Below, piece by piece: positions 1 to 6,562 of a stretch of DNA of 8,660 bases. The notes beneath the pieces are model-generated. The model worked only from the letters and a program-made list of their open reading frames with translations. It had not been told where the DNA came from and ran no database searches. The DNA is from Desulfobacterales bacterium (GTDB taxonomy: Bacteria; Desulfobacterota; Desulfobacteria; Desulfobacterales; JAUCGF01): assembly GCA_029940345.1 (NCBI GenBank), contig JAOZRC010000198.1:1-8660 (forward strand), in the 5' to 3' direction. Position 1 is the stretch's first letter; every line of letters begins with the position of its first letter. Position numbers and translations under genes: made by a program.

Positions 1-38
1 GTCTTTCAGGCCGCCTCCATGGAGGCGGCCTGAAAGAC
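1..38. repeat. Perfect 38-bp palindrome (strong hairpin)
   Basis: Two 18-nt arms (GTCTTTCAGGCCGCCTCC and its exact reverse complement) flank a central AT, so the whole segment is self-complementary. The GC-rich core would form a very stable hairpin in RNA from either strand. No T-run follows on the + strand, so it is not a textbook intrinsic terminator, but it could end transcription from a gene left of the window or be a dispersed repeat. It touches the window edge and may be longer. Confidence 0.75.
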
Positions 39-125
39 AGCCGGTGGCAGGGGAGAATGACGATTACACTTTTGAGAACATATACACTAAAACTGAGTAA
101 ATGGCAACCATGGGGCAATAATACA

Positions 126-226
126 AGGTTGGGTTGAGGGACGAAACCTGACATCAGCCTGAATTCGTCAGGTTTCGTTCCTCAACCCAACCTACGTCTG
201 TCCCGCCTTATGTGGGTAGCCTAATT
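126..226. repeat. REP-like inverted repeat with tail, copy 1
   Basis: Arms 126-152 and 167-193 are 27 nt each with one mismatch (position 140), around a 14-nt loop containing CCTGAATTC. Positions 152-196 are identical over 45 nt to 4711-4755. After a short unrelated spacer, similarity resumes in a tail (199-226) matching 4767-4795 with a few substitutions and one indel, so the mobile or conserved unit is longer than the hairpin. The GGTTGGGTTGAGG arm resembles REP-type palindromes abundant in several bacterial phyla (recollection, not searched). No transposase is present, so any movement would have to be in trans. Confidence 0.8.
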
Positions 227-282
227 CTCCAAATACATTTTTTGAAGGGGAGGAAAAGCCAAAATTTATTAATAGAACTGCC

Positions 283-489
283 ATGCCTGATTGCGAGGAA
301 AAGGTCTTTTCTATTCAAGCCGCCACCTGGGAAGAAGCAATGGCAATTTAAAATTTGCGCCGAGGATTTGAGCCATATAAACCTGAAGGTGACCCCAAAA
401 ATTGTCCCCAATACGATGCTATATATTATCCACAAGGTAGTGATGAATGTTGGCGTAGCGGAAAAAACAATACTGATGAAATTGTCTAA
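283..489 (+). pseudogene. Decayed small cysteine-motif (zinc-ribbon-like) protein gene
   Basis: Reading from ATG 283 gives 22 codons (MPDCEEKVFSIQAATWEEAM and two more), a TAA at 349-351, and then 45 further codons in the same frame to TAA 487-489. The part after the stop is protein-like: RGFEPYKPEGDPKNCPQYDA, then YYPQGSDECWRSGK. From memory this matches a widespread short protein type with a 'WEPYKP...CPNCG...YYPxGSxECWRCG' pattern. Here the second cysteine of each presumed CxxC pair is gone (CPQY and CWRS), so metal binding is probably lost as well as continuity. The stop is one base from a Tyr codon. No good ribosome binding site lies before ATG 283; a GGGGAGGAAAAG stretch (247-258) is too far for it. 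Alternatives are a stop-readthrough gene or chance coding-like sequence. The pseudogene reading is inference; the open frame on both sides of one stop is seen directly. Confidence 0.5.
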
Positions 490-507
490 GTGGTGGTTAT
501 TATAAAC

Positions 508-514
508 AGAAAGG
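508..514 (+). promoter_or_regulatory. Ribosome binding site of the glycosyltransferase gene
   Basis: AGAAAGG lies 9 nt before ATG 524. It supports that start over the next in-frame ATG at 602, which has no purine-rich sequence before it. Confidence 0.5.
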
Positions 515-523
515 CTTTTAACA

Positions 524-2107
524 ATGCAATGGTACGGATTCCAAAAGCTGCGATCCTTCGTCGTTGCGTTTTTGAAACCGTACATTGCAGCGTTAATCAT
601 CATGAACCGAGAAAATGTATTCACAATCTGGCTCAAAAGCCCTCTCCATGTGCTTGCTATTATAACGGCTACCGCGTTTTTGTTGCGCCTGTATCAATTG
701 GGCGAGAGTTTTTGGCTAGATGAAATCCTTCACTCGACTCGCCATTCGGTGGCAACCTATTCGCATCTTTTAAGAACCATCATCAGCAGACCGGAAGCTC
801 CTTTGTACAGGATTCTGATGATATCCTGGTCCCGATTGTTCGGCGAAAATGAAATTTGGGCGAGGACGCCATCGCTGATATTCGGCATATTGTCCATCAT
901 ATTGACATACCGTCTGGCCAAGGTACGCTGTTTAGAGAAAACAGCTTTATTGGCAGCTATTATCATGTGCTTTTCTCCGGTTCACATCTGGTACTCTCAG
1001 GAAGGAACCGCCTATTCAATGGCCTCCTTTTTTGTTTTATCCGCCGCTTTAACTTTTGACCGATTGACGCGAGAGCCCGAAACGAACTGGTTGTATTTTT
1101 CCTACCTCTTTTTTATTTGGGCATCAGTGTTCACGCACTATTACTGTTTTTTCTTTGTGGTTTCATTGACATTTACGAGTTTTTTCTTACAAAAGAGTAC
1201 GCGAAATCGTTTGTTGCTGCTCCACGCGGCTGTTACGGCCTGTTTTGCTACCGTTATTTATTTAAAATATGTGAACAATCAGTTAATCACTGGCTTGGGG
1301 TATCTACGCCCGTTTACGGCGGATCAGCTTTGGATGTTGTTTTTTCATTGGTTTTTACATGGCAACTCTCTTTGGACGGTTTCACCCTATGCCTCTCCGA
1401 TCCCATTTCTTAGAGAAAACCCTCTATTACTGGCTATTCAGCTTGCCGCTTTTGCTATTTTTATTAACGGTTTACGGCAACTGAGCAAAGAGGGTAAAAA
1501 CTTAAACAGCGTTATGCTATTATGCTCTTTTTTTTCGCCCCAGGCCGGATTGTTCGCGCTGAATCTGCTTGGATTCAAACACCTTTATATTGAACGTTAT
1601 GTCTTTGAAACGCTTCCCTTTTTTTACATTATTCTCGCTTACGGGGCCATTTCGATAAAATTAAAGTCAGTCCGATATTTGACAGCGCTTTTTGTTCTTA
1701 TGATTTCCATTACGTCATACCCCGCTTACTTGAAAAAAAATAACGACGTTTGGACTGTTTATAAGCCGAATCCCGATTGGCGCTCAACCGCCGAATTTCT
1801 AGCTCATCAGGAGGAGCCGGGGTTGAGAGCCCATGTTTTGACCGCAACCTATCATATGGGCTTACAATACTATCTTAACAAAATCGAGGCTGGACGGCAT
1901 TTTTCGCTGAATTATTTCACGCCGGGTAGACTGAAACAAATTGTTTTGGAAAAGAAGACTGTCCGGTTTTATCTGGTGAAAAATCTATTTTGGAAAGGTC
2001 GCTTTCAAAGTATTTACAAAAGGCTTGAGGAGGACTCTCGTTTTTTTCTCGAAGATACGACGGCATTTAAAGGCATAGTTTTATACACGTTCAGTTTGCG
2101 ACATTAA
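524..2107 (+). CDS. Polytopic membrane glycosyltransferase, GT39/ArnT-like (PMT_2)
   Basis: The 527-residue product fits an inner-membrane glycosyltransferase of the PMT/ArnT clan, which moves a sugar from a polyprenyl-phosphate carrier to lipid or protein on the periplasmic side. About ten hydrophobic segments are visible (roughly 41-57, 114-131, 139-156, 163-177, 190-222, 231-248, 299-317, 329-351, 361-381, 385-400). The first outside loop carries FWLDE with the Asp-Glu pair at 66-67, the usual catalytic acid position. Other family-like signatures are HIWYSQE (154-160), THYY (204-207), ERY (357-359) and PDWRSTAEFL (417-426) opening a soluble C-terminal domain of about 110 residues. Acceptor and donor cannot be told from sequence. 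It stands alone between repeats, with no sugar-nucleotide or carrier-lipid genes beside it. Start at ATG 602 would remove 26 residues without touching the motifs. The family call is firm, the substrate unknown. Confidence 0.85.
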   Translation: MQWYGFQKLRSFVVAFLKPYIAALIIMNRENVFTIWLKSPLHVLAIITATAFLLRLYQLGESFWLDEILHSTRHSVATYSHLLRTIISRPEAPLYRILMISWSRLFGENEIWARTPSLIFGILSIILTYRLAKVRCLEKTALLAAIIMCFSPVHIWYSQEGTAYSMASFFVLSAALTFDRLTREPETNWLYFSYLFFIWASVFTHYYCFFFVVSLTFTSFFLQKSTRNRLLLLHAAVTACFATVIYLKYVNNQLITGLGYLRPFTADQLWMLFFHWFLHGNSLWTVSPYASPIPFLRENPLLLAIQLAAFAIFINGLRQLSKEGKNLNSVMLLCSFFSPQAGLFALNLLGFKHLYIERYVFETLPFFYIILAYGAISIKLKSVRYLTALFVLMISITSYPAYLKKNNDVWTVYKPNPDWRSTAEFLAHQEEPGLRAHVLTATYHMGLQYYLNKIEAGRHFSLNYFTPGRLKQIVLEKKTVRFYLVKNLFWKGRFQSIYKRLEEDSRFFLEDTTAFKGIVLYTFSLRH

Positions 2108-2250
2108 AATCGTGGATAGTCATCGGATTTTGGTTTGTTCTGGCATGATTTTTACCCGCACTATATCAGGACGTATTGATAAATTGCCAGCGTCTATCCT
2201 GACACCTGACACCTGTTATCGTGTTCGTCCGTGGCAAATGCTACGTAAAA
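2108..2250. other. Intergenic spacer, no gene seen
   Basis: I see no plausible coding region here. The only structure noted is a tandem heptamer, CTGACAC twice at 2199-2212. Its near reverse complement (GTGTCGG followed by GTGTCAG) occurs at 5038-5051, suggesting a short dispersed motif. No terminator hairpin directly follows the glycosyltransferase stop. Confidence 0.5.
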
Positions 2251-2546
2251 AATATTCTGATTATAACGGATTTGGGGGGGAGGTTATGCCGCAGAGCGGC
2301 AAAGTGATATAGCCTGGGGTTTCAACCCCAGGTCAGTGATAATATATTTTTTTGCGCCCTGAAGGGGCGCAGGATGTGAAACAGATGGGATTAATCATAC
2401 CGCGCCCCTTAAGGGCGCTGCTATCATTTCCATTCACGAACCTGGGGTTGAAACCCCAGGCTATATTACATGACCTTTTCGAGGTAAAAATATTAATTTG
2501 TCAAGCTTGTTATTACCCCCAAAATCCGTTATAATCAGAAAATATT
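2251..2546. repeat. Foldback (MITE-like) element with nested hairpins
   Basis: The outer arms, 2251-2280 and 2516-2546, are reverse complements apart from small indels (shared core CTGATTATAACGGA). Inside lie paired hairpins in mirror order: CCTGGGGTT/AACCCCAGG at 2313-2332 and again at 2441-2460, each flanked outside by a matching TATAGCC/GGCTATA; then GCGCCC/GGGCGC at 2354-2370 and 2402-2418. A small unmatched hairpin GCCGC-AGA-GCGGC sits at 2288-2300. The centre (about 2371-2400) is single-stranded. The whole could fold into a long cruciform or branched RNA. It encodes no transposase, and I see no obvious target-site duplication. It is best read as a non-autonomous mobile element or a composite of REP-type palindromes. 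Confidence 0.75.
2507..2535 (+). promoter_or_regulatory. Candidate sigma-70 promoter for the permease operon, inside the foldback arm
   Basis: A perfect TATAAT (2530-2535) follows TTGTTA (2507-2512, 4 of 6 to TTGACA) with a 17-nt spacer. It points at the permease start about 40 nt downstream and lies within the right arm of the foldback element. The mirror TATAAT in the left arm (minus strand) lacks a comparable -35 box. Confidence 0.5.
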
Positions 2547-2574
2547 CAATTCATTACCAAACAGGAGATAAAAA

Positions 2575-4140
2575 TTGGAGAAAGAATTTAACTACCCCCT
2601 ATTCTATCGCAAGGATTTGACAGCTTTCTGGGCGTTATTTGCTGACAACTTAGCCAATATCGTCATATTATCCGGTATCTGTTTAGCCGTATTTGATATG
2701 CCGGCTGAGATCGTTTTCGGTCGTATCCTGCCCGGATTAGGTGTATCTTTGCTGGTAGGATTATCATTTTATGTTTGTCTTGCCAGGAGACTGGCCCGCA
2801 AAGAACAGCGCACCGATGTGACTGCGCTGCCTTACGGCATCAGCACACCCGTTATGTTTGTGTATTTATTTGGCATCATCGGGCCGGTGTATTGGGGTCT
2901 CAAAGCTTCCGGCAATGCGGACGCTTCGATTATTGCCTGGCAGGTCGGTATGGCGGCCGCTTTTATCGGGGGCATCATCGAAATGTTAGGAAGCATCGTT
3001 GGCCCCTGGTTAAAAAAGATTACCCCGCGGGCCGGAATGCTGGGAACTTTGGCCGGTATCGCCATTGTCTGGATAGCCACCGTACCGTTGGCGAAGATTT
3101 TTGAAAATCCGTTGGTCGGGTTTGCTTCTTTGATGATTGTTCTGGCCGGACTGGTGGCCGGAATCAAGATGCCTTTTCGTTTGCCCGCAGGTTTAATTGC
3201 CATAGCTGTCGGAACGTTTGTCGGTTTTTTTGTCGGTTCTTCCAAAATAGATTTTTCCGGGGTGGCCTTTCATGCACCGATTCCTGTGCTGGGAGATTTA
3301 ATCAGTGGCATAAAGCTGATGTTTGCTTACCCGGCGGTTCTGGCGGCCGTATTGCCCATAGAGATATATAATTTTATTGAAACCATGAACAATGTCGAAT
3401 CGGCCGAAGCGGCCGGAGATAAATATCCGGTTCGCACCTGTCAGATCATGGATGGTGCGGGGACCATGATAGGAACGGTTTTCGGCAGTGCTTTTCCCAC
3501 CACCGTTTATATCGGGCATCCCGCCTATAAACGGTTACAAGGTCGTTGCGGATATGCGTTGGGAGTCGGAATTATCATATTCATGGGGGCAATTTTCGGG
3601 TTTGTCGATTTCTTATATAAGCTTATCCCCACCGCAGCCGTTGCACCCATGCTGGTTTTTGTCGGTATCGTTATAACGGCCCAGGCCTTCCGCGCCTCAC
3701 CGGGCAAGCATGCAATTGCGGTGGCCGTGGCGATCATTCCGCACATGTCCAATATAATGACCACAAAGATCAAGGGGGCTGTGTCCGTAGTGAACTCACA
3801 AATGGATGTGGCCACCCTTGAATTCGCTCAAAGGTGCGCAGAACAAGGGATTACCTGGATCGGGCAAAGCGCTTTGGCACAGGGTGCGATTATCACCGGC
3901 CTCTTATGGGGATCAATTGTGGCCTTGCTTATTGATCTTGATTTTAAGAAAACGGCGGCATTTTCCGGCACGGCTGCGTTTTTAACGTCAATCGGGATCA
4001 TCCATTCACCGAGCATGGGGCTGCATTTCACCCATGTTTTTTGGGGATATGTAATGATGACCGCCTTGTTCATCGCCGCCTGGCTTGGCAAAGTTGAAAG
4101 AGACCCGGAAATCGGCGAATTGGATTTTGAAGCAAACTAG
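2575..4140 (+). CDS. NCS2-type purine (nucleobase) permease, divergent subfamily
   Basis: The 521-residue product is an inner-membrane transporter of the NCS2 (xanthine/uracil/AzgA) superfamily, expected to import a nucleobase with protons. Translation begins at TTG 2575: AGGAG at 2563-2567 is 7 nt upstream, and the next in-frame Met is residue 42 or later. A dozen or more hydrophobic segments run from about 26 to 505. Family-like segments are TALPYGISTP (83-92), MPFRLPAG (199-206) and DGAGTMIGTVFGSAFPTT (293-310). The usual phenylalanine-aspartate of segment 8 is replaced by IEIYNFIET (262-270), and the loop after segment 10 reads VYIGHPAYKRLQG (311-323), so this is not a standard uracil, xanthine or AzgA member. 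The guanine deaminase gene only 15 bp downstream suggests a purine such as guanine, hypoxanthine or xanthine as cargo (inference). The family is well supported, the substrate is not. Confidence 0.82.
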   Translation: MEKEFNYPLFYRKDLTAFWALFADNLANIVILSGICLAVFDMPAEIVFGRILPGLGVSLLVGLSFYVCLARRLARKEQRTDVTALPYGISTPVMFVYLFGIIGPVYWGLKASGNADASIIAWQVGMAAAFIGGIIEMLGSIVGPWLKKITPRAGMLGTLAGIAIVWIATVPLAKIFENPLVGFASLMIVLAGLVAGIKMPFRLPAGLIAIAVGTFVGFFVGSSKIDFSGVAFHAPIPVLGDLISGIKLMFAYPAVLAAVLPIEIYNFIETMNNVESAEAAGDKYPVRTCQIMDGAGTMIGTVFGSAFPTTVYIGHPAYKRLQGRCGYALGVGIIIFMGAIFGFVDFLYKLIPTAAVAPMLVFVGIVITAQAFRASPGKHAIAVAVAIIPHMSNIMTTKIKGAVSVVNSQMDVATLEFAQRCAEQGITWIGQSALAQGAIITGLLWGSIVALLIDLDFKKTAAFSGTAAFLTSIGIIHSPSMGLHFTHVFWGYVMMTALFIAAWLGKVERDPEIGELDFEAN

Positions 4141-4155
4141 AAAGGATACCCCATC

Positions 4156-4620
4156 ATGAACCAATTTATGAAACTGGCAATTGAAGAGGCCAGAAAAGGA
4201 TTCAACAACAACCATGGGGGACCCTTTGGCGCTGTAATTGTGAAGAACGGCGAGGTGATCGCAAGCACTCATAACGAAGTGCTAAAATCACACGATCCCA
4301 CCGCACATGCAGAGGTGCTTGCTATCAGAAAGGCTTGTGCGCTCCTTGAAAGCCATGATCTTTCGGATTGTGAAATCTATTCCACCTCGGAACCGTGCCC
4401 GATGTGTTTTTCCGCCATACACTGGTCGAGATTGAAAAAACTTCATTTGGGAACAACACGGTACGATGTGGCGGCTATCGGCTTTGATGACAGTTTAATC
4501 TACGATATCCTGAGCGGTAAGGCGCAGGCAGCTCAGATGGAGATACTAAATGTTGACAGGGACAGGTGCCTTGCGTTGTTGGAAGAATGGGATGCTAAAC
4601 CTGATAAGGTATTATATTGA
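4156..4620 (+). CDS. guaD: Guanine deaminase, cytidine-deaminase fold (GuaD type)
   Basis: This cytosolic zinc enzyme should convert guanine to xanthine and ammonia. The 154 residues match the length and pattern of Bacillus subtilis GuaD (156) rather than the larger amidohydrolase guanine deaminases. The zinc site is complete: HAE at 51-53 (His51 ligand, Glu53 proton shuttle) and PCPMC at 80-84 (Cys81, Cys84). GGPFGAVIVKNG (21-32) forms the substrate-side strand. GFDDSLIYDIL (109-119) is characteristic of GuaD and not of tRNA adenosine (TadA) or cytosine deaminases. AAAGGA at 4141-4146, 9 nt before the ATG, is the ribosome site. It is co-directional with and 15 bp after the permease, almost surely one transcript. 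The main alternative is a related deaminase acting on another purine or ammeline-like ring. Confidence 0.88.
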   Translation: MNQFMKLAIEEARKGFNNNHGGPFGAVIVKNGEVIASTHNEVLKSHDPTAHAEVLAIRKACALLESHDLSDCEIYSTSEPCPMCFSAIHWSRLKKLHLGTTRYDVAAIGFDDSLIYDILSGKAQAAQMEILNVDRDRCLALLEEWDAKPDKVLY

Positions 4621-4622
4621 AT

Positions 4623-4695
4623 CTCTCACAGAGCCCGCGGAGGGCACAGATCAAAATCATATAAACCCTGTGATCTCCGTGCGACTCTGCGAGAG
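4623..4695. repeat. Imperfect inverted repeat just after guaD
   Basis: Arms 4623-4649 and 4668-4695 pair over most of 27-28 nt (CTCTCACAGAG against CTCTGCGAGAG, GGAGGGCACAG against CTGTGATCTCC) around an AT-rich loop. It begins 2 nt after the guaD stop, so it may also end the permease-guaD transcript, though no T-run follows. The 'CTCTGCGAG...CTCCGTG' wording resembles dispersed repeats of many Desulfobacterota genomes (recollection). Confidence 0.65.
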
Positions 4696-4699
4696 GATA

Positions 4700-4795
4700 A
4701 CGAAACCCAACATCAGCCTGAATTCGTCAGGTTTCGTTCCTCAACCCAACCTACGACTACATTTAATGTCCCAGCTTATGTTGGTAGCCATAATT
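4700..4795. repeat. REP-like repeat, copy 2 (left arm truncated)
   Basis: Positions 4711-4755 are identical to 152-196, and the tail 4767-4795 matches 199-226 with few changes. The outer half of the left arm present in copy 1 (AGGTTGGGTTGAGG) is missing: the match begins at ACGAAACC (4700) immediately beside the preceding inverted repeat. The spacer before the tail is also longer than in copy 1. Confidence 0.8.
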
Positions 4796-4800
4796 TATAT

Positions 4801-5022
4801 TGATCGTATCGGCATCCTTCATTTGACGGTTAACAGTTTCGATTTTCATAAAGGAGTACGAAAATTTTTTTTCGCCTGCCCGCAAGCGAAGCGAGCGGCA
4901 AATGTCTTGTTAAATTGCAGTATTGCCGCTTGCTTCGCTCGCGGTAGTGCGAAAATGAATTTTCGCACTCCTTAAAATGTGTAAACTACTTTTGATACCC
5001 AATGAAGGATGCCATCGTATCC
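4801..5022. repeat. Second foldback element with ~100-bp arms
   Basis: The two halves are reverse complements over nearly their full length. The ends are GGCATCCTTCATT (from 4811) and AATGAAGGATGCC (5001-5013), preceded and followed by matching CGTAT/ATCGTAT. The inner arms CCGCAAGCGAAGCGAGCGGC (4880-4899) and GCCGCTTGCTTCGCTCGCGG (4925-4944) differ at two positions, with a 21-nt loop between. The right half has a perfect hairpin, AGTGCGAAAAT-GA-ATTTTCGCACT (4946-4969); its partner around 4855-4875 has decayed into a T-rich run. It has no coding content. It is unrelated in sequence to the element at 2251-2546 and is a good MITE or foldback candidate. Confidence 0.75.
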
Positions 5023-5071
5023 TATTCAAACATTATGGTGTCGGGTGTCAGAAGGGGAAGCATCATACCTT

Positions 5072-5100
5072 GTGACATTAATTATCTGAACGTCTATAGT
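5072..5100 (+). promoter_or_regulatory. Candidate sigma-70 promoter of the phosphoribosyltransferase gene
   Basis: GTGACA (5072-5077) and TATAGT (5095-5100) each match 5 of 6 consensus bases, with an ideal 17-nt spacer. The predicted start would leave a leader of about 55 nt. It implies that this gene is transcribed apart from the permease-guaD pair. Confidence 0.5.
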
Positions 5101-5163
5101 CGATTATTTTGGTTATTAGCAAAGTAATTTCACCCTGACTTAAACGGAGAATTTTATTTAATT

Positions 5164-5730
5164 ATGAACGAAAAACGATACTTAACCGCCCAAGAGTTGT
5201 TGAATGATTCCTTTGAACTCGGCTTACGAATTTACAAAAGCGGGTTCAGCCCCAGTTTTATAGTAGGTATATGGCGAGGCGGCACGCCGGTGGGGATTGC
5301 GGTTCAGGAGCTACTGGACCATTTAGGTGTGAAAACCGATCATATCGCGATTCGGACCTCGTCTTATTACGGTATCAACAAAAGAAATAAAAATGTCCGT
5401 GTACATGGATTGGAGTATATTATCCGGCGTGCAAACCGCAAAGACGGCCTCCTTATTGTGGACGACGTATTTGATAGCGGCAGCAGCATCAAAGCGGTCA
5501 TCAAGACCCTTCAGGAAAGGATGCGCCGCAATCTGCCTGAGGACATCCGCATTGCCACTCCTTGGTTTAAGCCGAATAATAATGTAACTGATATTATTCC
5601 GGACTATCATATTCATGAAACCGACCAATGGCTGATTTTTCCTCACGAATTGGATGGCCTCACCCGGGAAGAGATATTTGCCAATAAACCGGAGATGAAA
5701 AAAATGTTCAAGGATGCGGGATTAGTTTAG
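5164..5730 (+). CDS. Purine phosphoribosyltransferase (xanthine/hypoxanthine-guanine type)
   Basis: This cytosolic type I phosphoribosyltransferase of 188 residues should join a purine base to PRPP, giving the nucleotide and pyrophosphate. The PRPP signature is clear: LIVDDVFDSGSS (97-108), with the acidic pair Asp100-Asp101 and the phosphate loop DSGSS. WRGGTPVG (37-44) fits the pyrophosphate loop, and QWLIFPHELDG (155-165) the C-terminal hood that stacks on the base, as in xanthine/hypoxanthine enzymes of the COG2236/Gpt kind. A flexible loop containing SSYYGINKR (66-74) lies between. Base preference cannot be read reliably; xanthine is attractive because guaD nearby makes it. The ribosome site is modest: GGAG at 5146-5149 is 14 nt before the ATG, a long spacing. 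The stop overlaps a hairpin shared with the convergent trp operon. Confidence 0.82.
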   Translation: MNEKRYLTAQELLNDSFELGLRIYKSGFSPSFIVGIWRGGTPVGIAVQELLDHLGVKTDHIAIRTSSYYGINKRNKNVRVHGLEYIIRRANRKDGLLIVDDVFDSGSSIKAVIKTLQERMRRNLPEDIRIATPWFKPNNNVTDIIPDYHIHETDQWLIFPHELDGLTREEIFANKPEMKKMFKDAGLV

Positions 5731-5762
5731 GGATTTCCAAATAATACTGATTATAATCCCTA
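5728..5762. terminator. Hairpin between convergent genes, possible terminator
   Basis: TAGGGATT (5728-5735, including the stop codon) pairs exactly with AATCCCTA (5755-5762) across a 19-nt loop. No T-run follows on either strand. A second small stem, CCCC-TCAT-GGGG (5776-5787), followed by ACTTTT, lies between it and the trpA end. Either could end one or both convergent transcripts; the evidence is weak. Confidence 0.3.
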
Positions 5763-5800
5763 GGCAATCATATTACCCCTCATGGGGACTTTTCAACCCC

Positions 5801-6562
5801 CTATCGCAACCCCCGGATAAAATCCTCAACCCCGGCCATGCCTTGCTGATCTGCCAGCCGTATGGTTTGGGAACCGATTACGGCAATATCCGCTTTGCCT
5901 TTGAGATAGTCCACATCTTTTTTTGATTTAACCCCAAACCCCACCGCCAAAGGCAAATCCGTCGCCTCCCGACACCGGCTCAAATAGCTTTCCAGTTGTG
6001 AAGCAAAGCTGGTCTCAGCTCCGGTGACCCCTTTCCGGGCGACGCAATAAATAAAGCCTTGGGCAAATTCATTGATATACTTCATCCGTTGTTCAGATGT
6101 TGTGGGCGCGTAAATAAAAATGGGAGCCAGGTTATAATCAGACATGGCTTTAAGGTAATCAGCGCTCTCTTCCGGAGGCAGATCCGGGACAATGGCTCCT
6201 TTCAGACCATTTTCAGCCATTACCCGTGCAAAACGTTCAATACCATATTTAAACAGGATATTGTAATAGGTCATAAATAAAATCGGAATATCAAATCGCG
6301 ATGACACTTGCTTTGCAAATTCGATACATTCCCGGACACTGGCTCCATTTTCCAGCGCTTTTTGATTGGCCTTAAGAATGACGGGGCCGTCGGCAATCGG
6401 CTCGGAAAAAGGGATCTGAAGCTCCATCATATCAACACCCGCATTTACCATTGTTTCCACAATGTTTAAGGATTGCTCAAAGTCAGGATAGCCAATCACA
6501 ATATGGGTCATAAGCAGAATATCTTTTTTCCGCTTTTGTTCTTTCAAATAGGTTTTAAGCAT
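5801..6562 (-). CDS. trpA: Tryptophan synthase alpha chain
   Basis: This cytosolic TIM-barrel enzyme cleaves indole-3-glycerol phosphate to indole and glyceraldehyde 3-phosphate, and passes indole to TrpB. The 253 residues fit the family. The catalytic acids are present: Glu47 in MELQIPFSEP and Asp58 in IADGP. Also seen are VPDLPPEES (125-133), the mobile loop GVTGAET (178-184), and phosphate-site motifs GFGV (208-211) and IGSQ (229-232). I chose ATG 6562 because it overlaps the trpB stop by 8 nt (ATGCTTAA) and begins at the normal N-terminus; the open frame extends to 6619, but that would add 19 residues with no family likeness, buried in trpB. A purine run (AGGAAGG) lies about 12 nt upstream within trpB. 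It is the last gene of the operon. Confidence 0.95.
   Translation of the reverse strand: MLKTYLKEQKRKKDILLMTHIVIGYPDFEQSLNIVETMVNAGVDMMELQIPFSEPIADGPVILKANQKALENGASVRECIEFAKQVSSRFDIPILFMTYYNILFKYGIERFARVMAENGLKGAIVPDLPPEESADYLKAMSDYNLAPIFIYAPTTSEQRMKYINEFAQGFIYCVARKGVTGAETSFASQLESYLSRCREATDLPLAVGFGVKSKKDVDYLKGKADIAVIGSQTIRLADQQGMAGVEDFIRGLR

Noticed and set aside
126..226. CRISPR-like repeat
   Set aside because: Only two copies, 4.5 kb apart, with no regular spacers and no cas genes.
402..429. Promoter TTGTCC-16-TATTAT before the glycosyltransferase gene
   Set aside because: The -35 match is poor and it lies in the coding-like part of the decayed gene; not strong enough to annotate.
208..636. 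Minus-strand 142-residue open frame overlapping the left repeats
   Set aside because: Its protein is low-complexity and spans the decayed gene and the glycosyltransferase start on the opposite strand; no ribosome site or family likeness.
2251..2574. Purine riboswitch or structured leader before the permease
   Set aside because: The hairpins are mirror pairs of an inverted repeat, not a three-way junction with conserved purine-aptamer loops, and the likely promoter lies downstream of nearly all of them.
4550..4975. Plus-strand 141-residue open frame after guaD
   Set aside because: It begins out of frame inside guaD and runs through three repeat elements; repeat composition explains the open frame.
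5038..5051. GTGTCGG-GTGTCAG tandem, near reverse complement of 2199-2212
   Set aside because: Only 14 nt with one mismatch; may be a dispersed motif, but too short to call a repeat family from two cases.
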